Shown here one piece after another: positions 54,081 through 64,000 of a stretch of DNA of 64,000 bases. The notes beneath the pieces were generated by a model. It searched no databases. It saw nothing but the letters and a program-made list of their open reading frames with translations, and was not told the origin of the DNA. The stretch comes from Methylobacterium iners (GTDB lineage Bacteria > Pseudomonadota > Alphaproteobacteria > Rhizobiales > Beijerinckiaceae), in the NCBI RefSeq assembly GCF_022179305.1, contig NZ_BPQP01000020.1, positions 1 to 64,000 on the forward strand, written 5' to 3'. The position numbers and the translations under genes are program-made. Position 1 is the stretch's first letter; each line of letters begins with the position of its first letter.

Positions 54081-54188
54081 CCTCTCCCCTTGCGGGGAGG
54101 GATCGAGGGCGAGGGTGGTCCGCCTGGCGAGCGCCGGGGTCACCCGGCCACCCCCACCTCCAACTCCTCCCCACAAGGGGGAGGAGCG
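54081..54188. repeat. Palindromic element inside the atp operon
   Basis: The left half CCCCTTGCGGGGAGG...GAGGGTGG is complementary to the right half CCACCCCCACCTCC...CCTCCCCACAAGGGG, forming a long imperfect cruciform. Each arm also holds its own small hairpin (CCCCttgcGGGG; TCCTCCCCacaaGGGGGAGGA). This resembles REP/BIME-type intergenic elements. It lies in the spacer between atpA and atpG and could act as an RNA processing or attenuation site. Confidence 0.7.
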
Positions 54189-54215
54189 ATGCTCGCGGAC
54201 GTTCTAGAGATCTGA

Positions 54216-56597
<2,382 letters not shown>

Positions 56598-56670
56598 GCC
56601 CATATTCGGCGCCCGGCCCACCCGGCCGGGCGCCATCGACGTGAAACGCTGAACCTGGATCCCCGACGCG

Positions 56671-57072
56671 ATGGCCACCTTCCAGTTCGACTTCGTCGGC
56701 CCCGAGCGGACGCTGTATTCCGGTCAGGTCGACGCGGTGCAGCTGCCCGGAATCGAGGGTGAGATGACCGTGCTCGCCGGCCACGCCCCCGTGCTGACGG
56801 CGCTCAAGGTCGGGGTCATCACGATCGCCGAGGCCGGCCATACGGGCAAGCGCGTGCTGGTGCGAGGCGGATTCGCCGATATCGGACCGGATGCGGTCAC
56901 CGTGATCGCCGAGCGGGCCAACCCCTTCGAGGAGATCAGCCAGGAGAGCCTCGACCGCGACATCGCGGCCCTGGAGCTCCAGCGCGACGCCACCGAGGAT
57001 TATGCCAAGCGCGACGAGATTGAGGGTCAGATCACCCAGATCCGCGACGCCAAGGTCGCCCTTACCTACTGA
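56671..57072 (+). CDS. atpC: ATP synthase F1 subunit epsilon
   Basis: The 133-residue protein has the N-terminal beta-sandwich (F-Q-F-D-F-V-G-P-E-R and the family pattern V-D-A-V-Q-L-P-G-I-E-G-E-M-T-V-L-A-G-H-A-P, about residues 22-42) and a C-terminal helical pair. It couples and regulates rotor and hydrolysis. It is the last gene of the atpHAGDC operon, followed by a classic terminator. Confidence 0.96.
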   Translation: MATFQFDFVGPERTLYSGQVDAVQLPGIEGEMTVLAGHAPVLTALKVGVITIAEAGHTGKRVLVRGGFADIGPDAVTVIAERANPFEEISQESLDRDIAALELQRDATEDYAKRDEIEGQITQIRDAKVALTY

Positions 57073-57098
57073 GGCGCGCTCACGCGCATGGCAGTTCG

Positions 57099-57130
57099 AC
57101 GGCGGCCCTCGGGGCCGCCGTTTTCGTTTG
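57099..57130 (+). terminator. Intrinsic terminator of the atp operon
   Basis: A 10-bp stem ACGGCGGCCC / GGGCCGCCGT with a 3-nt loop (57109-57111) is followed by TTTTCGTTT. This is the best Rho-independent terminator in the window and ends the atpHAGDC operon. Confidence 0.85.
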
Positions 57131-57223
57131 CGGACGGCGCCGGATTGGGAAGCAAGGAACGGGGCGCGCGAAGACCCGGATGGGTCCAGACAGGGGTCTT
57201 CCGCCGACCGGAGCCCCGATGCC

Positions 57224-58180
57224 GTGCCCGATCCCATCAACCGCACGATGACGCCCCGCGAATGGCTGATGCTGGTCAGCCTTTCCCTCCTCTGGGGCGG
57301 TTCCTTCTTCTTCACGAGCGTCGCCCTGCAGGCCCTGCCGCCGCTCACCCTCGTCGTGCTGCGTTTCGGCTTGGCTGCGCTCGTCCTTCATCTCGTCCTG
57401 CGGGTCCGGACGCTTCGGATGCCGCGTGACCACCAAACCTGGGGTGCCTTCCTCTGCATGGGGCTGCTCAACAACGCCGTGCCGTTTGGCCTCATCGCCT
57501 GGAGCCAGACGCACATCGCATCGGGCCTCGCTGCCATCCTGAACGCCACGACGCCGCTCTGGACAGTGATCGTCGCGCACGTCGTCACCTCCGACGAGAA
57601 GATGACGGGTCACCGCCTGGTGGGCGTCCTCGTCGGGCTCGCCGGCGTCGCGGTCATGCTCAGCCCGGCCTTGGGGACCGAGGTCGATGCGCTCAGGCAA
57701 CTCGCCGTTCTCTGCGCAGCGCTGTCCTATGCCTGCGCAGGGGTCTACGGGCGGCGCTTCCGCGCGATGGGCGTCTCGCCGCTCGTCACGGCGGCCGGCC
57801 AGGTCAGCGCCTCCGCACTTATGCTCCTGCCCCTCGCCCTCTTCATGGACCGCCCCTGGACAATCGCCGTGCCGAGCCTTCCGGTCCTGGGCGCCGTCGC
57901 AGGCATTGCGGTTCTCTCCACGGCGCTGGCCTACGTCCTCTACTTCCGCATCCTGGCGAGCGCGGGCGCGACGAACCTCCTGCTCGTCACCTTCCTGATC
58001 CCCGTCTCCGCCATCCTGCTGGGATGGGCGGTGCTCGGCGAGCATCTCGATCCGCGCAGCTATCTCGGCATGGCCCTGATCGGCGGCGGGCTCGCGGCCA
58101 TCGACGGCGGGCTCCTCACGAAAGGGCGGCCGCGTCCCAGCGCGCCGGACCGAATGGGGGCGGGGCGCCACGAGGCTTGA
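57224..58180 (+). CDS. EamA/DMT-family transporter (first copy)
   Basis: The 318-residue protein has ten hydrophobic segments in two EamA repeats. The first opens with L-S-L-L-W-G-G-S-F-F-F-T, and the second with A-L-S-Y-A-C-A-G-V-Y-G-R-R-F near residue 170. GGAG lies 10 nt before the GTG at 57224; ATG 57248 (M-T-P-R-E-W) is an alternative. DMT transporters export small metabolites or drugs; the substrate is unknown. It stands alone between the atp operon and cca, convergent with cca. Confidence 0.85.
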   Translation: MPDPINRTMTPREWLMLVSLSLLWGGSFFFTSVALQALPPLTLVVLRFGLAALVLHLVLRVRTLRMPRDHQTWGAFLCMGLLNNAVPFGLIAWSQTHIASGLAAILNATTPLWTVIVAHVVTSDEKMTGHRLVGVLVGLAGVAVMLSPALGTEVDALRQLAVLCAALSYACAGVYGRRFRAMGVSPLVTAAGQVSASALMLLPLALFMDRPWTIAVPSLPVLGAVAGIAVLSTALAYVLYFRILASAGATNLLLVTFLIPVSAILLGWAVLGEHLDPRSYLGMALIGGGLAAIDGGLLTKGRPRPSAPDRMGAGRHEA

Positions 58181-58191
58181 GCCTGACGGCG

Positions 58192-59454
58192 TCAGCGCGT
58201 CCGGCCACTCCCCTCCCCCGCCGCGCTCACCCCGTGGGCGAGCAGGGTCTCGACCGCGCTCGCATCGTCGGGGCACCCGTCCGCCAGCCAGCGCGCCCGT
58301 GCGGCGGCGAGGCCCTGGCCGACCGTCGGGCCCGGGGGCACGCCGCGCGCGACGAGATCGGCGCCGGTGAGCGGAAAGGCGGGGCGCGGGACCAGCCCGG
58401 CCTCGACCGCATCGAGGAGCGCGCGCGCATCGGGCGCGATGTCCGGTCGCTCGCCCTCCCCCGCGGCCGCCAGCGCATCGGCGATCGGTCCCGCGTCATG
58501 GCAGGCGATCAGGCCCCGCATGGCGCCGGGATCGATCGTTGCCGGCGCGGACAGGCTCGCCCGAGCTGCCGCGGATCCGGACAGCGCGGCGGCCTCGGTC
58601 TTCGAGAGCCGCAGGGCGTCCTGAAGGCGGTCGATGTCGGATTCCGCGTGGAGGGCCAGGGCCGCCAGCCGTGCCATCTCGTCGGCGCCCGGGCGCGCGG
58701 CAACGAGGCGCGCCAGGCGACCGACATCGGCCGGGCCGCGAAGGAGGCGCGCGAGGATGCCCGTCCGCTCCATCACCGCGACGGCCTCAACCGCGCCGGG
58801 GGCGAGGAGGAGCTTGAGAAGCTCCGTCCGAACCCGCTCGCGGGACAGGCCCTCGATCGCGCCCTGCGCCGCGACGCAGGCCCGGAGACCGGTCTCGTCC
58901 GGCGCGCCGCGCCCGAAGCGGGCGTGGAAGCGGAAGAAGCGCAGGATGCGCAAGGCATCCTCGGCGATCCGGGTCGCGGCCTCGCCGATGAAGCGGACGC
59001 GGCCGGCCGCGAGGTCGTCGAGGCCCCCTGTCGTGTCGGCGACGGCGCCGTCCGCCCGCAGGGAGAGCGCGTTGATGGTGAAGTCTCTCCGCTCCGCATC
59101 GCGCGCGAAGTCGCGGCCGAAGCGGACCACGGCATGGCGCCCGTCCGTCTCGATGTCCTCGCGCAACGTCGTCACCTCGAAGGGCCGTCCCGAGGCAACG
59201 ACCGTGACCGTGCCGTGATCGTACCCGGTCGGCACCGCCTTCAGCCCCGCCGCGGCCGCGCGGGCCATGGTCGCCTCCGGGAGGAGCGTCGTGGTCAGAT
59301 CGATGTCGGAGCCGGCGCCGCCGAGGAGCGCGTCGCGGACGCATCCGCCGACGAGGCGTGTCTCCTCGCCCGGAACCGCGAGGGCTGCGAGCACGCGCCG
59401 GATCTCGGGCTGCGCCAGCAGCCGGCGCGGTCCCTCGGGGTCGAGGGTGCTCAC
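58192..59454 (-). CDS. cca: CCA tRNA nucleotidyltransferase
   Basis: The 420-residue protein has the nucleotidyltransferase motif G-G-C-V-R-D (residues 36-41) and the metal-binding D-I-D (50-52). The poly(A) polymerase/CCA-adding head R-R-D-F-T-I-N-A-L is near residue 120, and the R-R-x-R-F-x-R-P-like substrate-binding region and a helical C-terminal half follow. It adds or repairs the tRNA 3' CCA. It overlaps the DUF6111 gene by four bases and is the last gene of a four-gene operon. Confidence 0.93.
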   Translation of the reverse strand: MSTLDPEGPRRLLAQPEIRRVLAALAVPGEETRLVGGCVRDALLGGAGSDIDLTTTLLPEATMARAAAAGLKAVPTGYDHGTVTVVASGRPFEVTTLREDIETDGRHAVVRFGRDFARDAERRDFTINALSLRADGAVADTTGGLDDLAAGRVRFIGEAATRIAEDALRILRFFRFHARFGRGAPDETGLRACVAAQGAIEGLSRERVRTELLKLLLAPGAVEAVAVMERTGILARLLRGPADVGRLARLVAARPGADEMARLAALALHAESDIDRLQDALRLSKTEAAALSGSAAARASLSAPATIDPGAMRGLIACHDAGPIADALAAAGEGERPDIAPDARALLDAVEAGLVPRPAFPLTGADLVARGVPPGPTVGQGLAAARARWLADGCPDDASAVETLLAHGVSAAGEGSGRTR

Positions 59455-59708
59455 TGGAAGTGCCCCGGCACCACCCGGCCGTTCTCCAGGCGCGGCGGGA
59501 CGTAGCCGCCGCGGTGGCTCTCGCCCGTTAGCCCGGCATAGACGAGCGAGGCGATCACCAGCGCGATGCCGGTCATCGTGAGGCGGAAGATGTATCCTTC
59601 CCAGCTCGCCCGCGCGTGCGGCTTGCGGCCCAGCACGGCGAGGTAGCCGTAGAACAGCAGGAACGGCAGCAGGAAGAGCAGCAGTTCCTCGACGAGCTTG
59701 CGGATCAT
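59451..59708 (-). CDS. DUF6111 family small membrane protein
   Basis: The 85-residue protein has two transmembrane helices (about residues 8-26 and 44-63) joined by a short basic loop (R-K-P-H-A-R-A-S-W-E-G), and a C-terminal Y-V-P-P-R-L-E-N-G-R-V-V-P-G-H. This matches the DUF6111 family, small inner-membrane proteins of unknown role encoded next to cca in Rhizobiales. It overlaps cca by four bases (ATGA). Confidence 0.8.
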   Translation of the reverse strand: MIRKLVEELLLFLLPFLLFYGYLAVLGRKPHARASWEGYIFRLTMTGIALVIASLVYAGLTGESHRGGYVPPRLENGRVVPGHFQ

Positions 59709-59739
59709 GAATGGGTCGGTTCGCGCCGGAGGGATGATC

Positions 59740-60366
59740 TCACGGACATAAGCGTTCCTGCAGATTGTGCACGATCCCCGCCGTCACACCCCAGATCAGG
59801 CGCGCCTCGTGGCGGATCGCGTAGTAGTGCCGGGTCCGCCCCCGCCAGGTGCCCGTGCCGCGCTCGTGGCGCGTGGGGTCCATGAGGAAGGCGAGCGACA
59901 CCTCGAAGATCTCGGCGACCTCGTCCGGGTTGGGACGCAGCGCCGCCTCGGGATCGACGAGGCCGACGACGGGAATCACGAGGAAGCCCGTCGCCGAGAG
60001 ATAGGGGTCGAGGTAGCCGAGCACCCGGACCGCGTCCGCGCCGAGCCCGATCTCCTCCCATGCCTCGCGCAAGGCAGCCGCAGCCGGGTCGACATCCGCA
60101 GGATCGATCTTGCCGCCCGGGAAGGCGATCTGGCCGGAATGGTCGCGCAGATGCGCCGTGCGAAGGGTGAAGAGCACCGAGAGGCCCTCCTGCCGCGCGA
60201 CGATGGGCACGAGAACGGCGGCGAGGCGATGAGGGTGGGCCGGCGCCACGGCGATCCCTTCCGGATCGAGGTCGTGGTCGCCGCGCGGGTTGGAGAGGGG
60301 GTCGCCGGGGCCGGGCGGCTCCGCCGAGAGGCGCGCGGCACGGTCGAGGAGATCCGACAGGATCAT
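59740..60366 (-). CDS. NUDIX hydrolase, CoA pyrophosphatase type
   Basis: ATG 60366 starts a 208-residue protein. The CoA-pyrophosphatase pattern L-R-x6-H-S-G-Q-I-A-F-P-G-G-K-I-D (about residues 68-87) runs into the NUDIX box with A-L-R-E-A-W-E-E-I-G-L. The pair of motifs marks the NudL/YeaB family, which cleaves CoA to phosphopantetheine and 3',5'-ADP. It lies between DUF1285 (4-bp overlap) and DUF6111 (31 bp). Confidence 0.9.
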   Translation of the reverse strand: MILSDLLDRAARLSAEPPGPGDPLSNPRGDHDLDPEGIAVAPAHPHRLAAVLVPIVARQEGLSVLFTLRTAHLRDHSGQIAFPGGKIDPADVDPAAAALREAWEEIGLGADAVRVLGYLDPYLSATGFLVIPVVGLVDPEAALRPNPDEVAEIFEVSLAFLMDPTRHERGTGTWRGRTRHYYAIRHEARLIWGVTAGIVHNLQERLCP

Positions 60367-60953
60367 GCGTCGCCGGCGGGCGCGATGGGGTGGAAGCCGC
60401 CATTCGCCGCGATACCGAGCCAGGGCGCCCCGTCCACCGCCCGTTCCTCGGCGAGCGCGACGAGGTCGTAGGTCAGCGCCCGCGTGCACAGGGCCCAGAG
60501 GTCCCGCCGGACGTGGATGTAGGGCCGCAGGCCGCCGGACCCGTCCTCCTCGAAGCGCAGGGCGTGCTCGGGCCCCAGGGAGACGAGGTCGTCGACATTG
60601 GTGCGGAAGGCGACCCGACGGGCTTCGCCCTCCCCCTCGACCGCCATCTCGACGGCGAGGAAGGGCGCGTCCTCGACCTCGATCCCCACGCTCTCGACGG
60701 GGGTCACCAGGACGAAGCGTCCGTCCGGTTCCCGCCTCAGGATCGAGGCGAACAGCTTCACGAGGGCGGGGCGGCGGATCGGCGCGCCGTCGTGGAACCA
60801 GGTCCCGTCGGCGGCGATGCGCATGTCGATCGCGCCGCAATAGGGCGGGTTCCAGCGCTCCACCGGCGGCGGGCCGCGCCGGGGCGCGTCGCCGAGGGCC
60901 GCGCGGAGGCGGGCCAGGGTCGGGTCTGTCGGGGCGGGGTCGGCGGTCGTCAT
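60363..60953 (-). CDS. DUF1285 domain-containing protein
   Basis: ATG 60953 starts a 196-residue protein with the DUF1285 layout: N-P-P-Y-C-G-A-I-D-M-R-I near residue 36, D-G-T-W-F-H-D-G-A-P-I-R-R-P-A-L-V-K-L-F-A-S-I-L, V-E-S-V-G-I-E-V-E-D-A-P-F, and Y-I-H-V-R-x-x-L-x-A. The fold is known from structural genomics, but the role is not. It heads the DUF1285-NUDIX-DUF6111-cca operon and overlaps the NUDIX gene by four bases. Confidence 0.88.
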   Translation of the reverse strand: MTTADPAPTDPTLARLRAALGDAPRRGPPPVERWNPPYCGAIDMRIAADGTWFHDGAPIRRPALVKLFASILRREPDGRFVLVTPVESVGIEVEDAPFLAVEMAVEGEGEARRVAFRTNVDDLVSLGPEHALRFEEDGSGGLRPYIHVRRDLWALCTRALTYDLVALAEERAVDGAPWLGIAANGGFHPIAPAGDA

Positions 60954-61030
60954 GCCGGGAGTAGATAAGGCGGTGGCGAGGGAAGGGCACGCGAAACCCC
61001 GTCGCCCCGCCACCAAGCGCCAGAATTCGC

Positions 61031-61060
61031 GTTGGCCGGTTCGATTCACGAACGGCCAAC
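61031..61060. repeat. Isolated hairpin next to palindromic repeat copy 2
   Basis: GTTGGCCGGTTCG and CGAACGGCCAAC form a near-perfect stem with one bulged G and a 5-nt loop. It lies between two divergent genes, so it is not an obvious terminator for either. It is 7 bp from the palindromic repeat at 61068. Confidence 0.6.
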
Positions 61061-61067
61061 CCCGTTT

Positions 61068-61179
61068 GTCATTCCGGGTCGCCATGGGCGAGCCCGGAAC
61101 CCATAGCCGCTGACGATGCTTCAGCTTGCCATGTCGGCGGTTCTGGGTTCCGGGCTCCGCGATGCGGCCCCGGAATGAC
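61068..61179. repeat. Palindromic intergenic repeat element, copy 2
   Basis: The element has the same outer arms as copy 1 (GTCATTCCGGG ... CCCCGGAATGAC) with inner arms GAGCCCGGAACCC and GGGTTCCGGGCTC. Its centre (CATAGCCGCTGACG ... GGCGGTTCTGGG) matches the centre of copy 1 in reverse complement. It sits in the divergent region between the DUF1285 operon and an EamA gene. Confidence 0.75.
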
Positions 61180-61247
61180 AAGCTTGGGCTGAACGACGAT
61201 GTTCGACACGAGCCAAGGTCGCCGCCTTCAACCCGCATTCGGAGCCC

Positions 61248-62156
61248 GTGCAAGTCTCGACCGTCCCCGCCCCCCGCGCCTACGTCCTCCTGACGCTCAC
61301 GGCCCTGATCTGGGCCTGCAATGCCGTCGCCGGCAAGTGGGCGGCCGGCGAGGTCTCGCCCCTGGTTCTGACGACGCTGCGCTGGGTCGTCGCCTGCGCG
61401 GTCCTCGTGCCGCTGGCCGGGCGGGGCGTGGCGCGCGAGTGGCGATTCCTGCTGCCGTCCTGGCGCCGAACCCTCCTCATGGGCGCCTGCGGCTACACGA
61501 TCTTCAACGCCCTGTTCTACCTGGCCGGCACCTACACGACCGCCACCAACCTCGCCCTGTTCCAGGGTGCCATCCCGGTCCTGGTGCTCACAGCGAGCTT
61601 CGTCCTCTACCGGACGCGGGTCGGGCCGATCCAGATCCTGGGCGTGACCATCACCCTGCTCGGCGTCGCGGTCGCCGCCACGCACGGGGATCTGGCGGTC
61701 CTGCGCAGCCTCGACTTCAACCGGGGCGATCTCTTCATGCTCGCCGCCTGCCTGTTCTACGCCGGCTACACGGTGGCCCTGCGCAACCGGCCGGCCGTGT
61801 CGGGGCTGACCTTCTTCGCGGCGATGGCGAGTGCCGCCCTCCTCACCTCGCTGCCGCTGCTCGCCATGGAATGGGCGGCCGGCCGCGCCATCTGGCCCTC
61901 GGGCCGCGGCTGGCTGATCGTCGTCTTCGTGGGCCTCGGCCCCTCCCTGCTCTCGCAGCTCCTCTTCATGCGCGGCGTCGAGCTGATCGGTCCGAACCGG
62001 GCGGGCGTGTTCGTCAACCTGGTTCCGGTCTTCGGTGCGCTCCTGGCGGTGGTTCTCGTGGGCGAGCCCTTCCGCCTCGACAGCGCCGTCGCGCTCGCCC
62101 TCGTTCTCGGCGGCATCTTCGTCGCCGAGCGGCTCGGACGCCCCGCGCGACCCTGA
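61248..62156 (+). CDS. EamA/DMT-family transporter (second copy)
   Basis: The 302-residue protein has ten hydrophobic segments in two EamA repeats, opening with L-T-L-T-A-L-I-W-A-C-N-A-V-A-G-K-W and ending in G-G-I-F-V-A-E-R-L-G. The GTG start at 61248 has GGAG only 3 nt away, so the start is uncertain. It shares little direct sequence with the first EamA copy at 57224, so they are paralogues rather than a recent duplicate. The substrate is unknown. Confidence 0.83.
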   Translation: MQVSTVPAPRAYVLLTLTALIWACNAVAGKWAAGEVSPLVLTTLRWVVACAVLVPLAGRGVAREWRFLLPSWRRTLLMGACGYTIFNALFYLAGTYTTATNLALFQGAIPVLVLTASFVLYRTRVGPIQILGVTITLLGVAVAATHGDLAVLRSLDFNRGDLFMLAACLFYAGYTVALRNRPAVSGLTFFAAMASAALLTSLPLLAMEWAAGRAIWPSGRGWLIVVFVGLGPSLLSQLLFMRGVELIGPNRAGVFVNLVPVFGALLAVVLVGEPFRLDSAVALALVLGGIFVAERLGRPARP

Positions 62157-62305
62157 GCGCACCGACCAAGACCGGGGCGCCCTTCCAAACCGTCCCGCGT
62201 GCGTGTAAGTGCCGGGTCTAGCGAAATTCCCGCCGCCCGACGCAAGCCTTCGCCCCCCTCGCCGGGCGGGGGCCGTTCGTGCGCGGCCGCATCCCAAGGC
62301 CGACG

Positions 62306-64000
62306 ATGCCGAAGCGCACCGACATCCACTCCATCCTCATCATCGGTGCCGGCCCCATCGTGATCGGCCAGGCCTGCGAGTTCGATTATTCCGGCACCCA
62401 GGCCTGCAAGGCGCTCCGCGAGGAGGGCTACCGGATCGTCCTGGTCAACTCGAACCCGGCGACGATCATGACCGACCCGGACATGGCCGACGCCACCTAT
62501 GTCGAGCCGATCACGCCCGAGATCGTCGCCAAGATCATCGAGAAGGAGCGTCCCGATGCGCTCCTGCCCACCATGGGCGGCCAGACCGCGCTGAACTGCG
62601 CCCTCTCGCTCAAGAAGATGGGCGTGCTCGAAAAGTTCGGCGTGCAGATGATCGGCGCGACGGCGGAAGCCATCGACAAGGCCGAAGACCGCAGCCTCTT
62701 TCGCGACGCCATGACCAAGATCGGATTGGAGACGCCGAAATCGGCGCTCGCCAACGCCTCGGCCGCCAAGCGGGCCGACCGGGAGAAGTACCTCGCCGAG
62801 GTCGCGGCCATCGAGGCCGCCAACGCCGATCCCGATGCCCGCAGGGCGGCGCTCGCCGCCTTCGAGAAGAAGTGGCACGCGGGCGAATCCGAGCGGCGCA
62901 AGCGCTACGGCGAGCATGCCATCGGCCAGGCGCTCATCGCGCTCGCCGAGGTCGGCCTGCCCGCGATCATCCGGCCCTCCTTCACCATGGGCGGCACCGG
63001 CGGCGGCATCGCCTACAACCGCGAGGAGTTCCTGGACATCGTCGAGCGCGGCATCGACGCTTCGCCGACCAACGAGGTCCTGATCGAGGAGAGCGTCCTC
63101 GGCTGGAAAGAGTACGAGATGGAGGTCGTCCGCGACAGGAACGACAACTGCATCATCGTCTGCTCCATCGAGAACATCGACCCGATGGGCGTGCATACGG
63201 GCGATTCCATCACGGTCGCCCCCGCCCTCACGCTCACCGACAAGGAGTATCAGGTGATGCGCGACGCCTCCCTCGCGGTGCTCCGCGAGATCGGCGTCGA
63301 GACCGGCGGCTCGAACGTCCAGTTCGCCATCGACCCGGCGACGGGCCGGATGATCGTCATCGAGATGAACCCGCGCGTCTCGCGCTCCTCGGCACTGGCC
63401 TCGAAGGCGACGGGCTTCCCCATCGCCAAGGTCGCGGCCAAGCTCGCGGTCGGCTACACCCTGGACGAGATCGCCAACGACATCACGGGCGGGGCGACGC
63501 CGGCCTCCTTCGAGCCCACGATCGACTACGTCGTCACCAAGATCCCGCGCTTCGCCTTCGAGAAGTTCCCGGGCGCCGAGCCGACGCTGACCACCGCCAT
63601 GAAGTCGGTCGGCGAGGCCATGGCGATCGGTCGCTGCTTCGCGGAGTCCCTCCAGAAGGCCCTGCGCTCGCTCGAGACCGGGCTCACCGGCCTCGACGAG
63701 ATCGAGATCGAGGGCCTGGGCAAGGGCGACGACCACAACGCCATCAAGGCGGCGCTCGGCACGCCGACCCCCGATCGCCTTCTCAAGGTCGCCCAGGCGC
63801 TGCGCCTCGGGGTCAGCCACGCCGAGGTCTACGCCTCCTGCAAGATCGACCCCTGGTTCCTGGAGCAGCTGCAAGCCATCGTCGATCTCGAGAACCGCGT
63901 GAAGGCGCACGGCCTGCCGACAACGCCCGGGGCTCTCCGCCAGCTCAAGGCCGCCGGCTTCTCGGATGCGCGCCTCGCGGTGCTGGCCAGGACCGACGAG
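62306..64000 (+). CDS. carB: Carbamoyl-phosphate synthase large subunit (partial, 3' end outside window)
   Basis: ATG 62306 opens the CarB sequence ([21 protein letters not shown]), and 565 codons are present before the window ends. The first ATP-grasp domain has [15 protein letters not shown] near residue 224 and [18 protein letters not shown]. About 50 residues, Lys/Glu/Ala-rich (roughly 150-205), are inserted before that loop compared with E. coli, a known alphaproteobacterial trait. It makes carbamoyl phosphate for arginine and pyrimidines. carA is not adjacent upstream. Confidence 0.97.
   Translation, partial: MPKRTDIHSILIIGAGPIVIGQACEFDYSGTQACKALREEGYRIVLVNSNPATIMTDPDMADATYVEPITPEIVAKIIEKERPDALLPTMGGQTALNCALSLKKMGVLEKFGVQMIGATAEAIDKAEDRSLFRDAMTKIGLETPKSALANASAAKRADREKYLAEVAAIEAANADPDARRAALAAFEKKWHAGESERRKRYGEHAIGQALIALAEVGLPAIIRPSFTMGGTGGGIAYNREEFLDIVERGIDASPTNEVLIEESVLGWKEYEMEVVRDRNDNCIIVCSIENIDPMGVHTGDSITVAPALTLTDKEYQVMRDASLAVLREIGVETGGSNVQFAIDPATGRMIVIEMNPRVSRSSALASKATGFPIAKVAAKLAVGYTLDEIANDITGGATPASFEPTIDYVVTKIPRFAFEKFPGAEPTLTTAMKSVGEAMAIGRCFAESLQKALRSLETGLTGLDEIEIEGLGKGDDHNAIKAALGTPTPDRLLKVAQALRLGVSHAEVYASCKIDPWFLEQLQAIVDLENRVKAHGLPTTPGALRQLKAAGFSDARLAVLARTDE

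Noticed and set aside
62252-62273. GC hairpin GCCCCC / GGGGGC upstream of carB
   Set aside because: Only six base pairs with a 10-nt loop and no T-tract; expected by chance in such GC-rich DNA.

Overview
This is a GC-rich stretch of chromosome, densely packed with housekeeping genes, from an alphaproteobacterium. Gene content and order (rpsF-rpsR-DUF2232-rplI-dnaB-alr-radA, cvpA-purF-SDR, aroQ-accB-accC beside aat and a DUF2155 gene, atpHAGDC, DUF1285-NUDIX-DUF6111-cca) point to the Rhizobiales/Hyphomicrobiales. A DmrA-type dihydromethanopterin reductase at 25382-25792 points to a methylotroph of the Methylobacterium/Methylorubrum group. No rRNA, tRNA, CRISPR array, insertion sequence or prophage was seen. 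The last gene, carB, runs off the right edge.

Layout. 1-1.4 kb: a RelE-type toxin with its XRE antitoxin, then an AprI/Inh lipoprotein. 1.4-5.5 kb: cell-surface genes (outer-membrane beta-barrel, KdsD/KpsF isomerase, family 61 glycosyltransferase). 5.6-14 kb: mutL, a molybdopterin oxidoreductase, rsmD, an RluB-type pseudouridine synthase with a long Arg/Pro/Gly tail, and an MFS transporter. 14.4-25.8 kb: ribosomal protein operon, dnaB, alr, radA, a queuosine-precursor transporter set in the opposite direction, cvpA, purF, an SDR and dmrA. 25.9-36.7 kb: carboxylate-amine ligase, der with a YfgM-like protein, NnrU, a secreted Asp-box protein, an exported superoxide dismutase, the B12-dependent ribonucleotide reductase nrdJ and an NDUFA12-type complex I subunit. 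36.7-45.6 kb: a LysR / alpha-beta hydrolase / flavin-binding module that appears inserted into a conserved block, then DUF2155, lysE, aat, accC, accB, aroQ and dsbA. 45.7-51.9 kb: aminotransferase, TorF-type porin and RNase E with a leader of about 500 nt. 51.9-57.1 kb: the F1 ATP synthase operon. 57.2-64 kb: two EamA transporters, the cca operon and the start of carB.

Regulation and repeats. The best regulatory signals are a promoter with two NrdR-box-like sites in tandem upstream of nrdJ, a LysR-type dyad placed just upstream of the hydrolase promoter, good sigma70-type promoters for rne, cvpA and the molybdopterin oxidoreductase, and several strong hairpin terminators. Two palindromic repeat elements sit inside essential operons (rpsR/DUF2232 and atpA/atpG). 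The first has a second, inverted copy near 61.1 kb. No clearly new multi-gene system was found. The most unusual items are the exported superoxide dismutase with Phe at the gateway Tyr position, the palindromic elements inside operons, the low-complexity tail of the pseudouridine synthase, and the secreted Asp-box protein of unknown function.
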